A stretch of 64,000 bases of DNA from Treponema denticola ATCC 35405 (GCF_000008185.1 NC_002967.9:1302001-1366000); one strand, 5' to 3'; counted from the first letter of the stretch, positions 44,103 through 53,570 are shown. The notes: generated from the sequence alone by a model not told the origin. A program made the numbers and translations.

Positions 44103-45400
44103 TGAAAGATAAGATAATTTCTATTTTAAAGAATAAAAAAAACATAGACGGATACAGGCTTGTTCTTACAAAGATAAGATCGGGCGAGATGTTTTTGGTA
44201 AGGGATAAAATGGATATGAACCGTGCAAAAAATGTTCTTCATACCTCGCTCACGGTTTATAAAGATTTTGAAGAGGCCGGAAAAAAATACAGAGGTTCTG
44301 CCGATGCAAGCCTTTCGCCCACAATGGACGAAGAGGAAATAAACAAAAAAATTGAAGAGGCTGCCTTTGCCGCCCAATTTGTTAAAAACGAATGGTATCC
44401 TCTTAGCCGTCCCTCTTCCGAAAAGCCCTTTAGTCTTTCTTCTTCATTCGATACCGAAAACTTAAATGAAGAATTGGTCAAGATTCAAAAAGCAATTTAT
44501 AAAAAGCGGGATACGAAGGCCGAAATCAACTCTACCGAAATCTTTATCGACAACATGGAAGTCCAAATAGTAAACTCCGAAGGCGTGGATGTTCGGTTTA
44601 AAAAATACAAGGGCTATATCGAAGTTATAACCGATTGTTCTATCGGTAAAGAAGAAGTTGAAATTTACGGGGATAATTCTTTTTCGACTGAAAGTGAAAA
44701 GCTCATAGACAATATGGTTTCGGAGCAATTAAAGGAAACTGAAGAAAGGGCTCTCGCCGAAAAAGCCAAGCACCTTAAATCGGTCAATGTAATAATCACA
44801 AATACGGCAGCCGCTTCTTTTTTTGACTTTTATATTTCGCAAGCCTCCGCTTCGATGGTTTATACAAAGTCTTCCGCTGCTAAGTTGGGAGAAAACTTTC
44901 AAGGAAGCGGGGTAAAAGGAGACAAGGTTAACATCAAGCTCGTTCCCAATATGGCGGGCTCTCCTTATTCCGCTCCCTACGACGGGGATGGTCTTCTTTT
45001 AAAAGAGCATGAGCTTTATAAGGACGGCATCGTAAAAACTTACCACGGCTCTATAAAGTTTGCTCATTACTTAAATGTAGAACCTACGGGCAATATAATA
45101 AATTTTGAAGTCGGTGCAGGAGCTAAAACGGAAGCCGACCTAAAAAAAGAGCCCTATGTCGAAATATTAACCTTTTCCGATTTTTTTCAGGATGAGGTAA
45201 CCGGAGACTTCGGCGGCGAGTTTAGGCTTGCCCGCTATTTTGACGGAAAGGCTCTGCACATAATAAATAACGGCTCAATTTCAGGAAACATGTTTGATGC
45301 CCAAAAAGAATTTTACTTTTCAAAGGAAAGGGTGCAGCATTCAAACTATCTAGGTCCTAAAAGCATTATGATTCCGAATATGGAAGTATTGGGGGATTAG
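44102..45400 (+). CDS. TldE/PmbA-family protein (second pair)
   Basis: 432 residues. Partner subunit of the second TldD. Typical features are IFIDNMEVQIVNSEGVDVRF near 155, YDGDGLLLKEHELYKDGIVKTYHG near 295-318, VEPTGNIINFEVGAG, and FGGEFRLARYFDGKALHIINNGSISGN compressed near 380-405. No zinc motif. Coupled to the tldD-like gene and followed, after a hairpin, by an ABC exporter gene. Confidence 0.85.
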   Translation: MKDKIISILKNKKNIDGYRLVLTKIRSGEMFLVRDKMDMNRAKNVLHTSLTVYKDFEEAGKKYRGSADASLSPTMDEEEINKKIEEAAFAAQFVKNEWYPLSRPSSEKPFSLSSSFDTENLNEELVKIQKAIYKKRDTKAEINSTEIFIDNMEVQIVNSEGVDVRFKKYKGYIEVITDCSIGKEEVEIYGDNSFSTESEKLIDNMVSEQLKETEERALAEKAKHLKSVNVIITNTAAASFFDFYISQASASMVYTKSSAAKLGENFQGSGVKGDKVNIKLVPNMAGSPYSAPYDGDGLLLKEHELYKDGIVKTYHGSIKFAHYLNVEPTGNIINFEVGAGAKTEADLKKEPYVEILTFSDFFQDEVTGDFGGEFRLARYFDGKALHIINNGSISGNMFDAQKEFYFSKERVQHSNYLGPKSIMIPNMEVLGD

Positions 45401-45450
45401 TGCCAGCCGAAAGTTTTATTCGTGCGGAGGCTTGTTGATTTAAGACAATA

Positions 45451-45490
45451 GAAAGTCAGTGAGGAAAGAGATATTTCCTTGTTGACTTTC
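45451..45490 (+). promoter_or_regulatory. Two-part hairpin in the leader of the ABC exporter gene
   Basis: GAAAGTCA (45451-45458) pairs with TGACTTTC (45483-45490). Inside it AGGAAA (45462-45467) pairs with TTTCCT (45474-45479) around a six-base loop. It ends about 12 bases before the exporter's ribosome site and has no T run after it. An attenuator or a processing site is possible. Confidence 0.65.
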
Positions 45491-45510
45491 TTATTATGGA
45501 CGGAGAAACT

Positions 45511-47115
45511 ATGTCGATATTTAAGTTAATACTGTCTAAGAAAAAAGAATTATTAATAATTACGCTCTTTATGATACTGGCCCAGCTATTGTCGCAAGGA
45601 ATTCCCACCTTAATAAAATTTATTTCGGATAATTTTCTTGATAGTCCGCCGTTAATAATTTTAGCTTTGGCGGGAGGCTTGACAACAGCCGGATTTGTCC
45701 AATATTTTTCGGATTATTTGGCGGATAAATATTATTGGAAATTTACAAACGGTATCGGTTTGGAATTGTTAAAAGAATTTTTAATGATAGTGATGAACAG
45801 TAAAACTTTAGTGTTTTCTAAAATGAGTCCTGACGAGCTATCAAGGATGGCAACAAGCGATATTCAACAATTAAAAGAAGCTGTAATTAAGCAGTATTTT
45901 ATATCTATAAGTACTGTCATTAAAGTGCTGACCTTATTATTGTTTGTTTTGTTATTGGATTATAAATTGGGCTTGATAACAATTCTTTGGTATATAATTT
46001 TTTATTGTGTAAGTAAAAAACTTGTAGATAAAATAAGCAAGGATAGAATAAATGAAAGAGCTAATTATACGGAGGTAATGGCTTTAGCGAAAGATGCCGT
46101 ATATGGAAATTTCGATTTAAAATATTACGCTTCCTATAACGGCTTTTTTAAACATTTGGAAAAAATCAATAAAAAATATATTTCGTCTCATATTTCTCTT
46201 ATGCTGACCAGCTCTCAATCCCGTTATTTACAATATATCGGCAATTTTACAAGTATCGCTATTATTATCTGCTATAAAACTTTTATTTCGCCTGATGTAA
46301 GTACAGGTACCATATTGGCAATGTATATGTATTCTATGAACTACGCTGCCGTCTTTAATAGTATTTTAACATTAAGAACTTATTCAAAAGATGTTAAAGC
46401 CTTAAAAAAACCTGTAGAGGATTTTTTTAAACTGGCAAAGGAAAAAGAAAATGCTGCTTCTATTATTTGCAAAGAAATAAATAATATAAAGCTCAAAAAC
46501 TTGAGTGTTTCTTATGATGATAAAAATATATTCAGCAGTTTTAATTGTGAATTTACAAAACATAATGTTTATTTAATAAACGGTAAAAGCGGAGCAGGAA
46601 AGACAAGTTTAATCAATGCGCTTTTGGGAGAAATCGATTATAAAGGTTCTATTCTTTTTAATGATGTGCAGTTTGAAAATATCGATAGAAATTCGTTAAA
46701 AGAAAAAATAGGAATTATTCATCAAAATATATATTTAATCGGCGGAACAGTCAAAGAAAATATTTTATTGTTTAATGATAGGTACTCTGATGCCGAGCTT
46801 GAGACGGCAGCAAAAATTGCGGGTATTAAAGATTTAACACAGCACATAGGTACAAGTGAAATTGATAAGGTTTCAGGAGGAGAGAGAAAGCGGATTGCTT
46901 TGGCCCGTCTGATGCTGAACATTGCGGAAAAGGATTTAATTATTTTAGATGAAACATTTGCTAATTTGGATATAAATTCTATTCACTCAATTTTAACCCA
47001 AGTCCTTAATAAATCTAAGGATAAGATTTTAATTATCATATCACATGATGAAGCGGTACAAAAATTTCTTAGTGGCAATACAGATTTAAGGATATTAAAA
47101 ATTGGAAGTGAATAA
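45511..47115 (+). CDS. ABC transporter, fused permease and ATPase (exporter type)
   Basis: About 534 residues. Membrane domain with about six helices (residues 10-290), then an ATPase with Walker A GKSGAGKTS (about 357), Q-loop IIHQNIYLIGG, signature VSGGERKR (about 453) and Walker B LIILDE (about 474). Half-transporters of this kind work as dimers and often export peptides or lipids. The ATG at 45511 is five bases after CGGAG. An ATG at 45496 lacks a ribosome site. Its place after a TldD/E pair raises the idea of peptide processing and export. Confidence 0.88.
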   Translation: MSIFKLILSKKKELLIITLFMILAQLLSQGIPTLIKFISDNFLDSPPLIILALAGGLTTAGFVQYFSDYLADKYYWKFTNGIGLELLKEFLMIVMNSKTLVFSKMSPDELSRMATSDIQQLKEAVIKQYFISISTVIKVLTLLLFVLLLDYKLGLITILWYIIFYCVSKKLVDKISKDRINERANYTEVMALAKDAVYGNFDLKYYASYNGFFKHLEKINKKYISSHISLMLTSSQSRYLQYIGNFTSIAIIICYKTFISPDVSTGTILAMYMYSMNYAAVFNSILTLRTYSKDVKALKKPVEDFFKLAKEKENAASIICKEINNIKLKNLSVSYDDKNIFSSFNCEFTKHNVYLINGKSGAGKTSLINALLGEIDYKGSILFNDVQFENIDRNSLKEKIGIIHQNIYLIGGTVKENILLFNDRYSDAELETAAKIAGIKDLTQHIGTSEIDKVSGGERKRIALARLMLNIAEKDLIILDETFANLDINSIHSILTQVLNKSKDKILIIISHDEAVQKFLSGNTDLRILKIGSE

Positions 47116-47137
47116 AGGAATTCTTAAAAATTAAGGA

Positions 47138-47166
47138 TTGATATTATATTCAAATTGATTTATAGT
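47138..47166 (+). promoter_or_regulatory. Promoter of the HerA-like / signal peptidase / PBP gene group
   Basis: TTGATA (47138-47143), 17 bp, TATAGT (47161-47166). The leader of about 55 bases carries a small palindrome CCGAT-A-ATCGG (47178-47188) and ends in GGGAGG before the ATG at 47228. Confidence 0.6.
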
Positions 47167-47227
47167 ACATACAATGACCGATAATCGGAGGGAGCCGGTT
47201 TAAGGTCGGGTTATTGGGAGGCTTATA

Positions 47228-48775
47228 ATGGAAAAAGGAATTTTTATCGGAGTAGGAGAGAGCAGGGTAGAGCTTCTACCTAATCGTGCAAATAGGCACG
47301 GCCTCATTGCGGGGGCTACGGGAACAGGAAAGACTATTACCTTAAAGGTAATTGCAGAGGCCTTTAGCGACATGGGTGTCCCCGTTTTTTTGCCCGATGT
47401 AAAGGGAGACTTATGCAGCTTTGCCGAAAAGGGCGAGGCTAATCAAAAAATAAACGAAAGACTTGGCCTTTTAGGTCTTTCCGAATTCGAGTTTAAATCC
47501 TATCCTATACGCCTTTGGAGTATCTTAAAAGAAACCGGCCATCCGATACGCACTACCATATCTGAGATGGGGCCCCTTCTTCTATCCAAACTTTTAAATT
47601 TAAACGAGGTTCAAGCAGGTGTTCTCAACATTGCCTTTAGAGTAGCAGATGAAGATGGATTACTCCTTTTGGATATAAAAGACCTAAAATCAATCTTGGT
47701 TTATATAGGTGAAAACAGCAAAGACTTAAAGCTTAAATACGGTAATATTTCCGACTCTTCAATAGGAGCAATTCAACGGGCTCTCCTCATTTTGGAAGGA
47801 GAGGGGGCCGATAACTTTTTTGCAGAGCCTGCCTTGGATATTGCCGATTTTTTTAAACTTACCTCGGACGGAAGGGGCTATATAAACATTTTAAATTCTA
47901 CGAGCCTCTATCAAAGGCCTAATCTTTATTCGACATTTTTGCTTTGGTTTTTGTCCGAGCTCTATGAAAACCTCCCTGAAGCCGGAGACACGGAAAAACC
48001 GAAAATCGTTTTCTTTTTTGATGAAGCTCATCTTCTTTTTAATAATTTATCTTCAGTCCTCATCGAAAAGATAGAGACCATGATCAGGCTTATCCGTTCA
48101 AAGGGTGTTGCAGTTTTTTTTGTTACGCAAAATCCTGCCGATTTGCCTGAAAGTATTTTAAGCCAGTTGGGAAATAAATTTCAACATGCTCTCAGGGCAT
48201 TTACTCCCAAGGACCAAAAGGCTATAAAGCTTTCGGCCGAAACCTTCAGAGCTAATCCTAAATTCGATACGGCTAAGGTCCTTACCGAACTTAAAACGGG
48301 TGAAGCCCTTGTTTCCCTCTTACAGGAAGACGGAAGTCCATCTGTAAGTCAAAGGGTTCTGATAGCTCCCCCTAAGAGTAAGATAGGAACCGTAGGAGAG
48401 GCAAAACTTAAAGCTATTGTTGAAGAGTCTCCCCTTCTTTATAAGTACAAGGATATAATCGACAGAGAATCCGCCTATGAAATTCTTACGGACCGGTTTG
48501 AAGAAAAGAAGCTTGTTGCCGAAAGAGAACTTGAAGAAAAACGTCTTACCAAGGAGGCTGCTGCAAAGGCAAAAGAAGAGGCGGCCTTAATCAGGGCCGA
48601 GAATGCCCGAATACGGGCAGAAAATGCAAGGTGCCGTTTGGAAGAGAGTCAAAATAAAAAACAAAGAAGCGAAGCCGGGAGGCTGGGCCGTGTCTTGGTT
48701 GACAGCATGACCCGCACGGTAGGCAGAGAAATTACCCGCGGAGTTTTCGGCTCGATAAAAAAGATGTTTAAGTAG
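47228..48775 (+). CDS. HerA-like ATPase, DUF853 (YjgR) family
   Basis: 515 residues. FtsK/HerA-type ATPase: Walker A AGATGTGKT (about 28-36), LPDVKGDL, Walker B FFFDEAHLLF (about 265) and the arginine-rich FVTQNPADLPESILSQLGNK stretch. After about residue 400 comes a highly charged helix (RFEEKKLVAERELEEKR... AENARIRAENAR) likely to be coiled coil, and a basic tail. The cellular role of DUF853 ATPases is not settled. First gene of a plus-strand group that continues into signal peptidase. Confidence 0.88.
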   Translation: MEKGIFIGVGESRVELLPNRANRHGLIAGATGTGKTITLKVIAEAFSDMGVPVFLPDVKGDLCSFAEKGEANQKINERLGLLGLSEFEFKSYPIRLWSILKETGHPIRTTISEMGPLLLSKLLNLNEVQAGVLNIAFRVADEDGLLLLDIKDLKSILVYIGENSKDLKLKYGNISDSSIGAIQRALLILEGEGADNFFAEPALDIADFFKLTSDGRGYINILNSTSLYQRPNLYSTFLLWFLSELYENLPEAGDTEKPKIVFFFDEAHLLFNNLSSVLIEKIETMIRLIRSKGVAVFFVTQNPADLPESILSQLGNKFQHALRAFTPKDQKAIKLSAETFRANPKFDTAKVLTELKTGEALVSLLQEDGSPSVSQRVLIAPPKSKIGTVGEAKLKAIVEESPLLYKYKDIIDRESAYEILTDRFEEKKLVAERELEEKRLTKEAAAKAKEEAALIRAENARIRAENARCRLEESQNKKQRSEAGRLGRVLVDSMTRTVGREITRGVFGSIKKMFK

Positions 48776-48789
48776 GTTAAGGCTAAAAG

Positions 48790-49326
48790 GTGTTTAAAAA
48801 AACTAAAAGAAAACTCTTTTATTTTTTTTGCTTTATATTTTTTTTTGCTTTTATCAAGTCTTGTGTCTTTGATGTAAAGAAGGTTTCAGGCCCTTCTATG
48901 GAGCCTTCTTTAAAGGACGGGGACTGTGTATTTATTTTTAAGTTTGCCTACGGTATAAAACATCCTTTAAATAATAAGTATATTTTTCGTTGGGCAAGGC
49001 CTAAAAGCGGCGATATAATCGTGTACCGAAAAGACGGGCATTTTACCATAAAAAGATGTTTAGGTATTTCGGAAGAACCTATAGAATTTTCTAAAAAATT
49101 AGGGTACAATTACGATTATTCGATGAAGGTTTCCGGAAAAAATATACCCTTGACGGCTATACAATTCCGCAATTTAGGCGGTATGTCCGATAAAGAAAAG
49201 GTGCGGGTTCCGGCGGGCTATGTTTTAGCCTTGGGAGATAATCTAAAAGAGTCTCATGATTCCCGCGATTACGGTTTTGTCCTCGTTGACGGTATTTACG
49301 GTAAGGTTTTTATATGGAAGAAGTAG
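48790..49326 (+). CDS. lepB: Signal peptidase I
   Basis: 178 residues. N-terminal membrane anchor (FYFFCFIFFFAFIKS), catalytic serine S36 in SGPSMEPS and catalytic lysine K88 in FTIKRCLG, plus the box GDNLKESHDSRDYG. It removes signal peptides of exported proteins. Starts with GTG at 48790, with AAGG about seven bases upstream. The next gene (PBP) begins 13 bases before its stop. Short for the family but complete in the core. Confidence 0.92.
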   Translation: MFKKTKRKLFYFFCFIFFFAFIKSCVFDVKKVSGPSMEPSLKDGDCVFIFKFAYGIKHPLNNKYIFRWARPKSGDIIVYRKDGHFTIKRCLGISEEPIEFSKKLGYNYDYSMKVSGKNIPLTAIQFRNLGGMSDKEKVRVPAGYVLALGDNLKESHDSRDYGFVLVDGIYGKVFIWKK

Positions 49327-51176
49327 ATAGTTTTATTTCAAAACCTAGGTTTTGGTTTTTTATAAGTCTTGTAATTATTTTTGTTGTTTTGCTTATACTC
49401 CAATTTGCAAAGTACATGATAATGAAAGAACCTATAGTGATTACGCCTAAGGTTTCGACTGAAAGGGGGACTATATATGACAGAAATAAAAAAATCCTTG
49501 CAGTTCAGACAACTATCTATAATCTTTATGCCGATAAAACCCTTATGAAAAATCCTGCCGAGGCGGCGAAGGTCTTGGCCCCTGTTTTAATGCAAAATGA
49601 ATCCGATCTCTTGGAAAAAATTCAAGATTCCAAATCCAATTTTTTATATTTAAAAAAAAGAATGAGCGAAAGTGAAAGGGATTTGGTTAAAAACGTTATA
49701 GATGAAAATAAATTAAGCGGTATTAGGTTTGAGTCTGTGTTTAACCGCACCTATCCCGAAAATACCTTAGCCTCTACAGTCGTAGGTTTTTTAGGTGATG
49801 ACGGCAGGGGTAAAACAGGCGTAGAATATTCTCTTCAAAATATTCTCTCTCCCCCTCCTGAAACAAAGGGCTATACTGGCAAAGGCTACGACGTTTATCT
49901 CAGTATAGACGGAAACATTCAATACATGCTCGAAAAAATTATATCGAAAACGATGGAAGAAACAAAGGCTCAATCTGCCGTTTTTCTTGCAGTTGATGCA
50001 AAGACCGGAGAGGTCCTCGCCTATGTGAACTCTCCTTCTGCCTCCCTTGCAAACTTTATCGAAAGCACTCCTGAACAGCGCCTTGATCGTCCTGCAAACT
50101 ATGTTTATGAGCCGGGGTCGGTTTTTAAGATATTTTCTATGGCCGCCTTTTTGGAATTGGGCACTACTAAGGACGGGCAGGTATACGACTGCAATGCTCT
50201 TTTTGAATTTAACAGACCCAATGTAAAACCCATTACCTGTTTAAAGACTCATGGCAGGGTAAGCCCGCGGGATATAATCCGCCTTTCGTGTAACGATGCA
50301 ACTGCCCAGATTGCCGATATTACCGAAAAAAATGCTTTTTATGAAAAGATTAAACTCTTCGGTTTCGGCTCCAAAACCAATATAGAGCTTCCGGGAGAGT
50401 CGGCCGGTCTTCTTGCTCCTCCTCAAAACTGGTCTATACGTACAAAGCACACAATCGCTATAGGACAGGAAATAGGAGTTTCAGCATTGCAGCTGGTTGA
50501 AGCTGCAACGGCATTCACCAATAAGGGTTACACTTTGAGGCTTTCTCTTATTTCGAAGGTTGCCGACAAGGAAGGAAACATCGTCTACCTTCATAAGCCC
50601 TCGGTTTTAAACAAGGTTATATCCGAAAAAAATGCCGATCTGCTTTTAAGCTATATGAGAACGGGCTCCATAGAGGGTATAGCTTGGAGGGCTTCTATCA
50701 ACGGAGTTCCCATTGCCGTAAAAACCGGAACAGCTCAGATGGCAAATGAGAAAGGCGGGGGCTACAGTAAGACCGATTTTATTTCAAGCTGTATAGGAAT
50801 TTTTCCGGCAGATGACCCAAAGATTATTTTGTATACGGCAGTCATAAAACCTGTCGGACAAATATACGGCTCCGTTATTGCGGCTCCCGTAATTTCCGAG
50901 GCCTCGAACGAAATTATAGATTATCTCGGACTTGCAAGAGAAAACGCTCCTACCGTTGAACACACCGGGCGGATTCCCATAAGCGAAAATAAACCTGTCG
51001 TTTTAAAAGATAAGATGCCCGACTTAACGGGCGTTCCTAAAAAACTTTTGCTTGAGCTTCTTTTACAAAAAGACTTTTCGGTAAAAATTACAGGTGACGG
51101 ATATGTCGTCTCTCAAACTCCTCCGCCCGGAACACCTCTTAAAAAAGGAATGAAAATTGAGCTCAATCTCGAATAA
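49314..51176 (+). CDS. Penicillin-binding protein, class B transpeptidase with PASTA domain
   Basis: 620 residues. One membrane helix (about 12-35), dimerisation region with STERGTIYDRN, then a transpeptidase domain: SVFK (catalytic Ser about 269), SCN (about 325) and KTGTAQ (about 469). One C-terminal PASTA domain follows (MPDLTGVPKKLLLELLLQK). It cross-links septal or side-wall peptidoglycan. FtsI/SpoVD-like, but the exact subtype is not certain. Overlaps lepB at its start and the DUF115 gene at its end. Confidence 0.92.
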   Translation: MEEVDSFISKPRFWFFISLVIIFVVLLILQFAKYMIMKEPIVITPKVSTERGTIYDRNKKILAVQTTIYNLYADKTLMKNPAEAAKVLAPVLMQNESDLLEKIQDSKSNFLYLKKRMSESERDLVKNVIDENKLSGIRFESVFNRTYPENTLASTVVGFLGDDGRGKTGVEYSLQNILSPPPETKGYTGKGYDVYLSIDGNIQYMLEKIISKTMEETKAQSAVFLAVDAKTGEVLAYVNSPSASLANFIESTPEQRLDRPANYVYEPGSVFKIFSMAAFLELGTTKDGQVYDCNALFEFNRPNVKPITCLKTHGRVSPRDIIRLSCNDATAQIADITEKNAFYEKIKLFGFGSKTNIELPGESAGLLAPPQNWSIRTKHTIAIGQEIGVSALQLVEAATAFTNKGYTLRLSLISKVADKEGNIVYLHKPSVLNKVISEKNADLLLSYMRTGSIEGIAWRASINGVPIAVKTGTAQMANEKGGGYSKTDFISSCIGIFPADDPKIILYTAVIKPVGQIYGSVIAAPVISEASNEIIDYLGLARENAPTVEHTGRIPISENKPVVLKDKMPDLTGVPKKLLLELLLQKDFSVKITGDGYVVSQTPPPGTPLKKGMKIELNLE

Positions 51177-52893
51177 AGAAAGCGCCGGTAATCGTGAAAT
51201 TTTGTATAAGAACCTTTTTTATAATGCGGAACTTTTTACCTGCCGTTTTCCTGAGCTCTCTGCGGCCTTAGGCCTTGACTCAGAAATCGGTATTAAACAA
51301 TTTGCCGAAAGAATTCCTGAAAGCTATTATCTTGAAGAAGCAAAATTAAAAGAAACAGATAAAAAGATTTTTACTGCACGCATAAACGGAAAATACCTTC
51401 ATTCAAAATATAATCCTATAAGCGAGGCCGAAAAAAATATTTCTCTTGATTTTTTTGAAGATAAAAAGGCTAAAAGCTCTTGTGTTTTTTGCGGCCTTGG
51501 TTTGGGTTATGCTCAAGAGCTTTATGCAAAAAAATATCCTAAATCTTCGTTGATTATAATCGAGCCCGACCTCTTTGTTTTTTTTCTTTTTTTACAAAGC
51601 CGTCCATTGGATGATTTTTTTATGCACGAAAATCTGATTCTTCTTTTAGGTCTTTATCCGAAAGATGTGTTGGATTTTTTTGAAAGCAAATCTTTTTTTG
51701 ATACTCCGATTTTTAAAATTCAGTCCTTGATTGATGTAAGTTCTTCTTGGTTTTCAGAGTTTGAGGCCTTAAAAAAACGAAGGAATGAAAAAACAAATTT
51801 AAACAAAAATACCTTAAAAAAATTCGGAAAACTTTGGCTTAAAAATTTTTTAAAAAATATAAAACAAACCGAAGGTCTTTTTGGCATCAATAAAATAGAA
51901 AACATTTTTGCTTCTTGTCCTGCTTTGATAATTGCTGCCGGCCCCGGCTTAGATGACACGATAAATCTTGTAAAAGAAAATGAAGATAAGTTTATAATCA
52001 TTGCGGCAGATACGGCTGTAAGGGCTTGTCATAGGCATGGCCTAAAACCCGACTTTATTCTTTTAATGGATGCTCAATATTGGAACTATCTTCATCTTTC
52101 AGACCTCGACATTTCGGATTCGATTCTTATTACCGAATCTTCCGTATATCCGGCCGTTTTCCGTCTTAAAACAAGAGCCAAGTTTTTATGCACTTCCATG
52201 TTTCCCCTTGCTCAATATATAGAAAAACTTATAGGCGAAAAGGGTAAACTTGTTACCGGCGGTTCCGTTGCAACAGCTTGCTGGGATTTTGCAAGAATTT
52301 TAGGCTGTTCTGAAATTATTTTTGCAGGCCTCGATTTAGCCTTTCCCGATTTTCAAACCCACTTTAAGGGAAGCCGATTTGAAGAAGATGTGAACGCTTT
52401 TTCAAACCGGTTTTTTCCTTCGGAAACAGCTTCGCATCTAAGCCTTTATTCCGCCTCGCCCCAATTAAAAGAAGGCTATGAGGGAAAGGTTTTAAGCGAC
52501 AAGAGAATGCAGATGTATGCGTGGTGGTTTGAAAGTAAGATTGCCGAGTTCCCCGATATTAAAACTTATAACCTTTTACCGCGGGGATTAAAGATTCCGA
52601 ATATGCCGGCCCTAAGTATGGAAGAGTTTTTACTTAAAGCAAAAGCTTCGCCTCTTTCAAAAAAAATAAAAATCGAAAAGATGAGTGCCTTATTTAACTT
52701 GTCTTCTTATAAAAAAGAAGGTAGCTTTAGTTCTCCAAACCTTTCCTCTGCCTTAAAAGAATTAAGTACCGATTTGGAAAAAACCATGAAGCTTGCAAGG
52801 GAGGGTATGGATATATGTCTGAACCTCTTAGACTCTTTAAAAACCGGAAAGCCTCTTGAAGATTCTATCATAAAAAAAGTATGGAAAACTTAA
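51157..52893 (+). CDS. DUF115 / MptE-like motility-associated protein
   Basis: 578 residues. Central DUF115 domain: CPALIIAAGPGLDDTI near 248, AADTAVRACHRHGLKPDFILLMDAQ near 285-310, LVTGGSVATACWDFARILGCSEIIFAGLDLAFP near 367-400. Relatives act in flagellin glycosylation (Maf-like) or as 6-hydroxymethylpterin kinases in archaea. In a spirochaete a glycan role is more plausible. The start is TTG at 51157, seven bases after AAGGA, inside the PBP gene. Confidence 0.85.
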   Translation: MSSISNKESAGNREILYKNLFYNAELFTCRFPELSAALGLDSEIGIKQFAERIPESYYLEEAKLKETDKKIFTARINGKYLHSKYNPISEAEKNISLDFFEDKKAKSSCVFCGLGLGYAQELYAKKYPKSSLIIIEPDLFVFFLFLQSRPLDDFFMHENLILLLGLYPKDVLDFFESKSFFDTPIFKIQSLIDVSSSWFSEFEALKKRRNEKTNLNKNTLKKFGKLWLKNFLKNIKQTEGLFGINKIENIFASCPALIIAAGPGLDDTINLVKENEDKFIIIAADTAVRACHRHGLKPDFILLMDAQYWNYLHLSDLDISDSILITESSVYPAVFRLKTRAKFLCTSMFPLAQYIEKLIGEKGKLVTGGSVATACWDFARILGCSEIIFAGLDLAFPDFQTHFKGSRFEEDVNAFSNRFFPSETASHLSLYSASPQLKEGYEGKVLSDKRMQMYAWWFESKIAEFPDIKTYNLLPRGLKIPNMPALSMEEFLLKAKASPLSKKIKIEKMSALFNLSSYKKEGSFSSPNLSSALKELSTDLEKTMKLAREGMDICLNLLDSLKTGKPLEDSIIKKVWKT

Positions 52894-53084
52894 ACCTTAT
52901 CGACGAAAAAATAAAAACCGATAAGACCAATACCATAATAGGTTTTGATCTCTTGCTTGATGGAGATGAAAACAAGCCTCTTAAGAGCAAATCTTTTATC
53001 TCCGTATATGAAGAAAATTTTTTAATATACAAAAAGATATACGAAACCTGTGCCTTAATTTATCCTTTAAAAATCAAAAGATAG
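52881..53084 (+). CDS. Small protein of unknown function, overlapping the DUF115 gene
   Basis: 67 residues, charged, no signal or membrane segment. Its ATG at 52881 lies 13 bases before the end of the DUF115 frame, and its tail overlaps the end of the CPBP gene on the other strand by about 25 bases. No family is recognised. Coupling to the upstream gene and the sensible size make it plausible, not certain. Confidence 0.55.
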   Translation: MENLNLIDEKIKTDKTNTIIGFDLLLDGDENKPLKSKSFISVYEENFLIYKKIYETCALIYPLKIKR

Positions 53085-53554
53085 ATGATTCCGTTATGGA
53101 CAGAGTGAAGCACTATAACGCAAAGAGCCGCTTTTATACTTGCTATTGTTATGCTGCATTTTGTAGAGGCTTTTTTTTGTATAAGGACATATAATACTCT
53201 AAAAATTATTCCTGCGGCCGCAGCATAAAGCACATTAAAGGGACCTAAATAACGGTGAGCCAGAGCAAAAAAAATGACCGGAAGAATTTCATAGACGGCA
53301 AAGGCCGATTTAAAACTTTCAGGATTTTCTCCGTAAAAGCTTTTTATTCTATACGGTAAATATATTCGGTATAGAATTTCTTCATAGGCTGCAAAAAAAA
53401 CTATTTTTGATATAAAGACTAAAACATAAAAAAAGCCTTCTGGCTGAGGCGGCGGGGTAAAATCCCTCTTATTTAACATCGGAGGAAGGACAAAAATGGT
53501 GAAAATGAAGATAAATTCAAGTAAAAACCTTAGAGTCTTCTTATCAAAATGCAT
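53060..53554 (-). CDS. CPBP-family intramembrane metalloprotease, short
   Basis: 164 residues with about four membrane helices. CPBP motifs: FAAYEEILYRIYLPY (Glu-Glu...Arg near 61), FFALAHRYLGPFNVLYAA, and IVLHSVHNGIIY near the end. This is a second CPBP protein, unrelated at sequence level to the one at 24457. The ATG at 53554 has no ribosome site. A minus-strand TATAAT at 53565-53570 lies ten bases before it, so the mRNA would have almost no leader. Confidence 0.85.
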   Translation of the reverse strand: MHFDKKTLRFLLEFIFIFTIFVLPPMLNKRDFTPPPQPEGFFYVLVFISKIVFFAAYEEILYRIYLPYRIKSFYGENPESFKSAFAVYEILPVIFFALAHRYLGPFNVLYAAAAGIIFRVLYVLIQKKASTKCSITIASIKAALCVIVLHSVHNGIIYLLIFKG

Positions 53555-53570
53555 AATTTATGGTATTATA
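53541..53570. promoter_or_regulatory. Overlapping divergent promoters of the CPBP and PilZ genes
   Basis: Plus strand: TTATCA (53541-53546), 17 bp, TATTAT (53564-53569), serving the PilZ gene. Minus strand: TATAAT (53565-53570), serving the CPBP gene. Both -10 boxes use the same seven bases, so the two genes probably compete for polymerase. Confidence 0.55.

Noticed and set aside
45401-45450. Small precursor peptide gene between tldE2 and the exporter
   Set aside because: Only frames of a few codons are found after the GGAGG at about 45426.
47178-47188. Palindrome CCGAT-A-ATCGG as an operator
   Set aside because: Too short to separate from chance. It is kept only as a note under the promoter.
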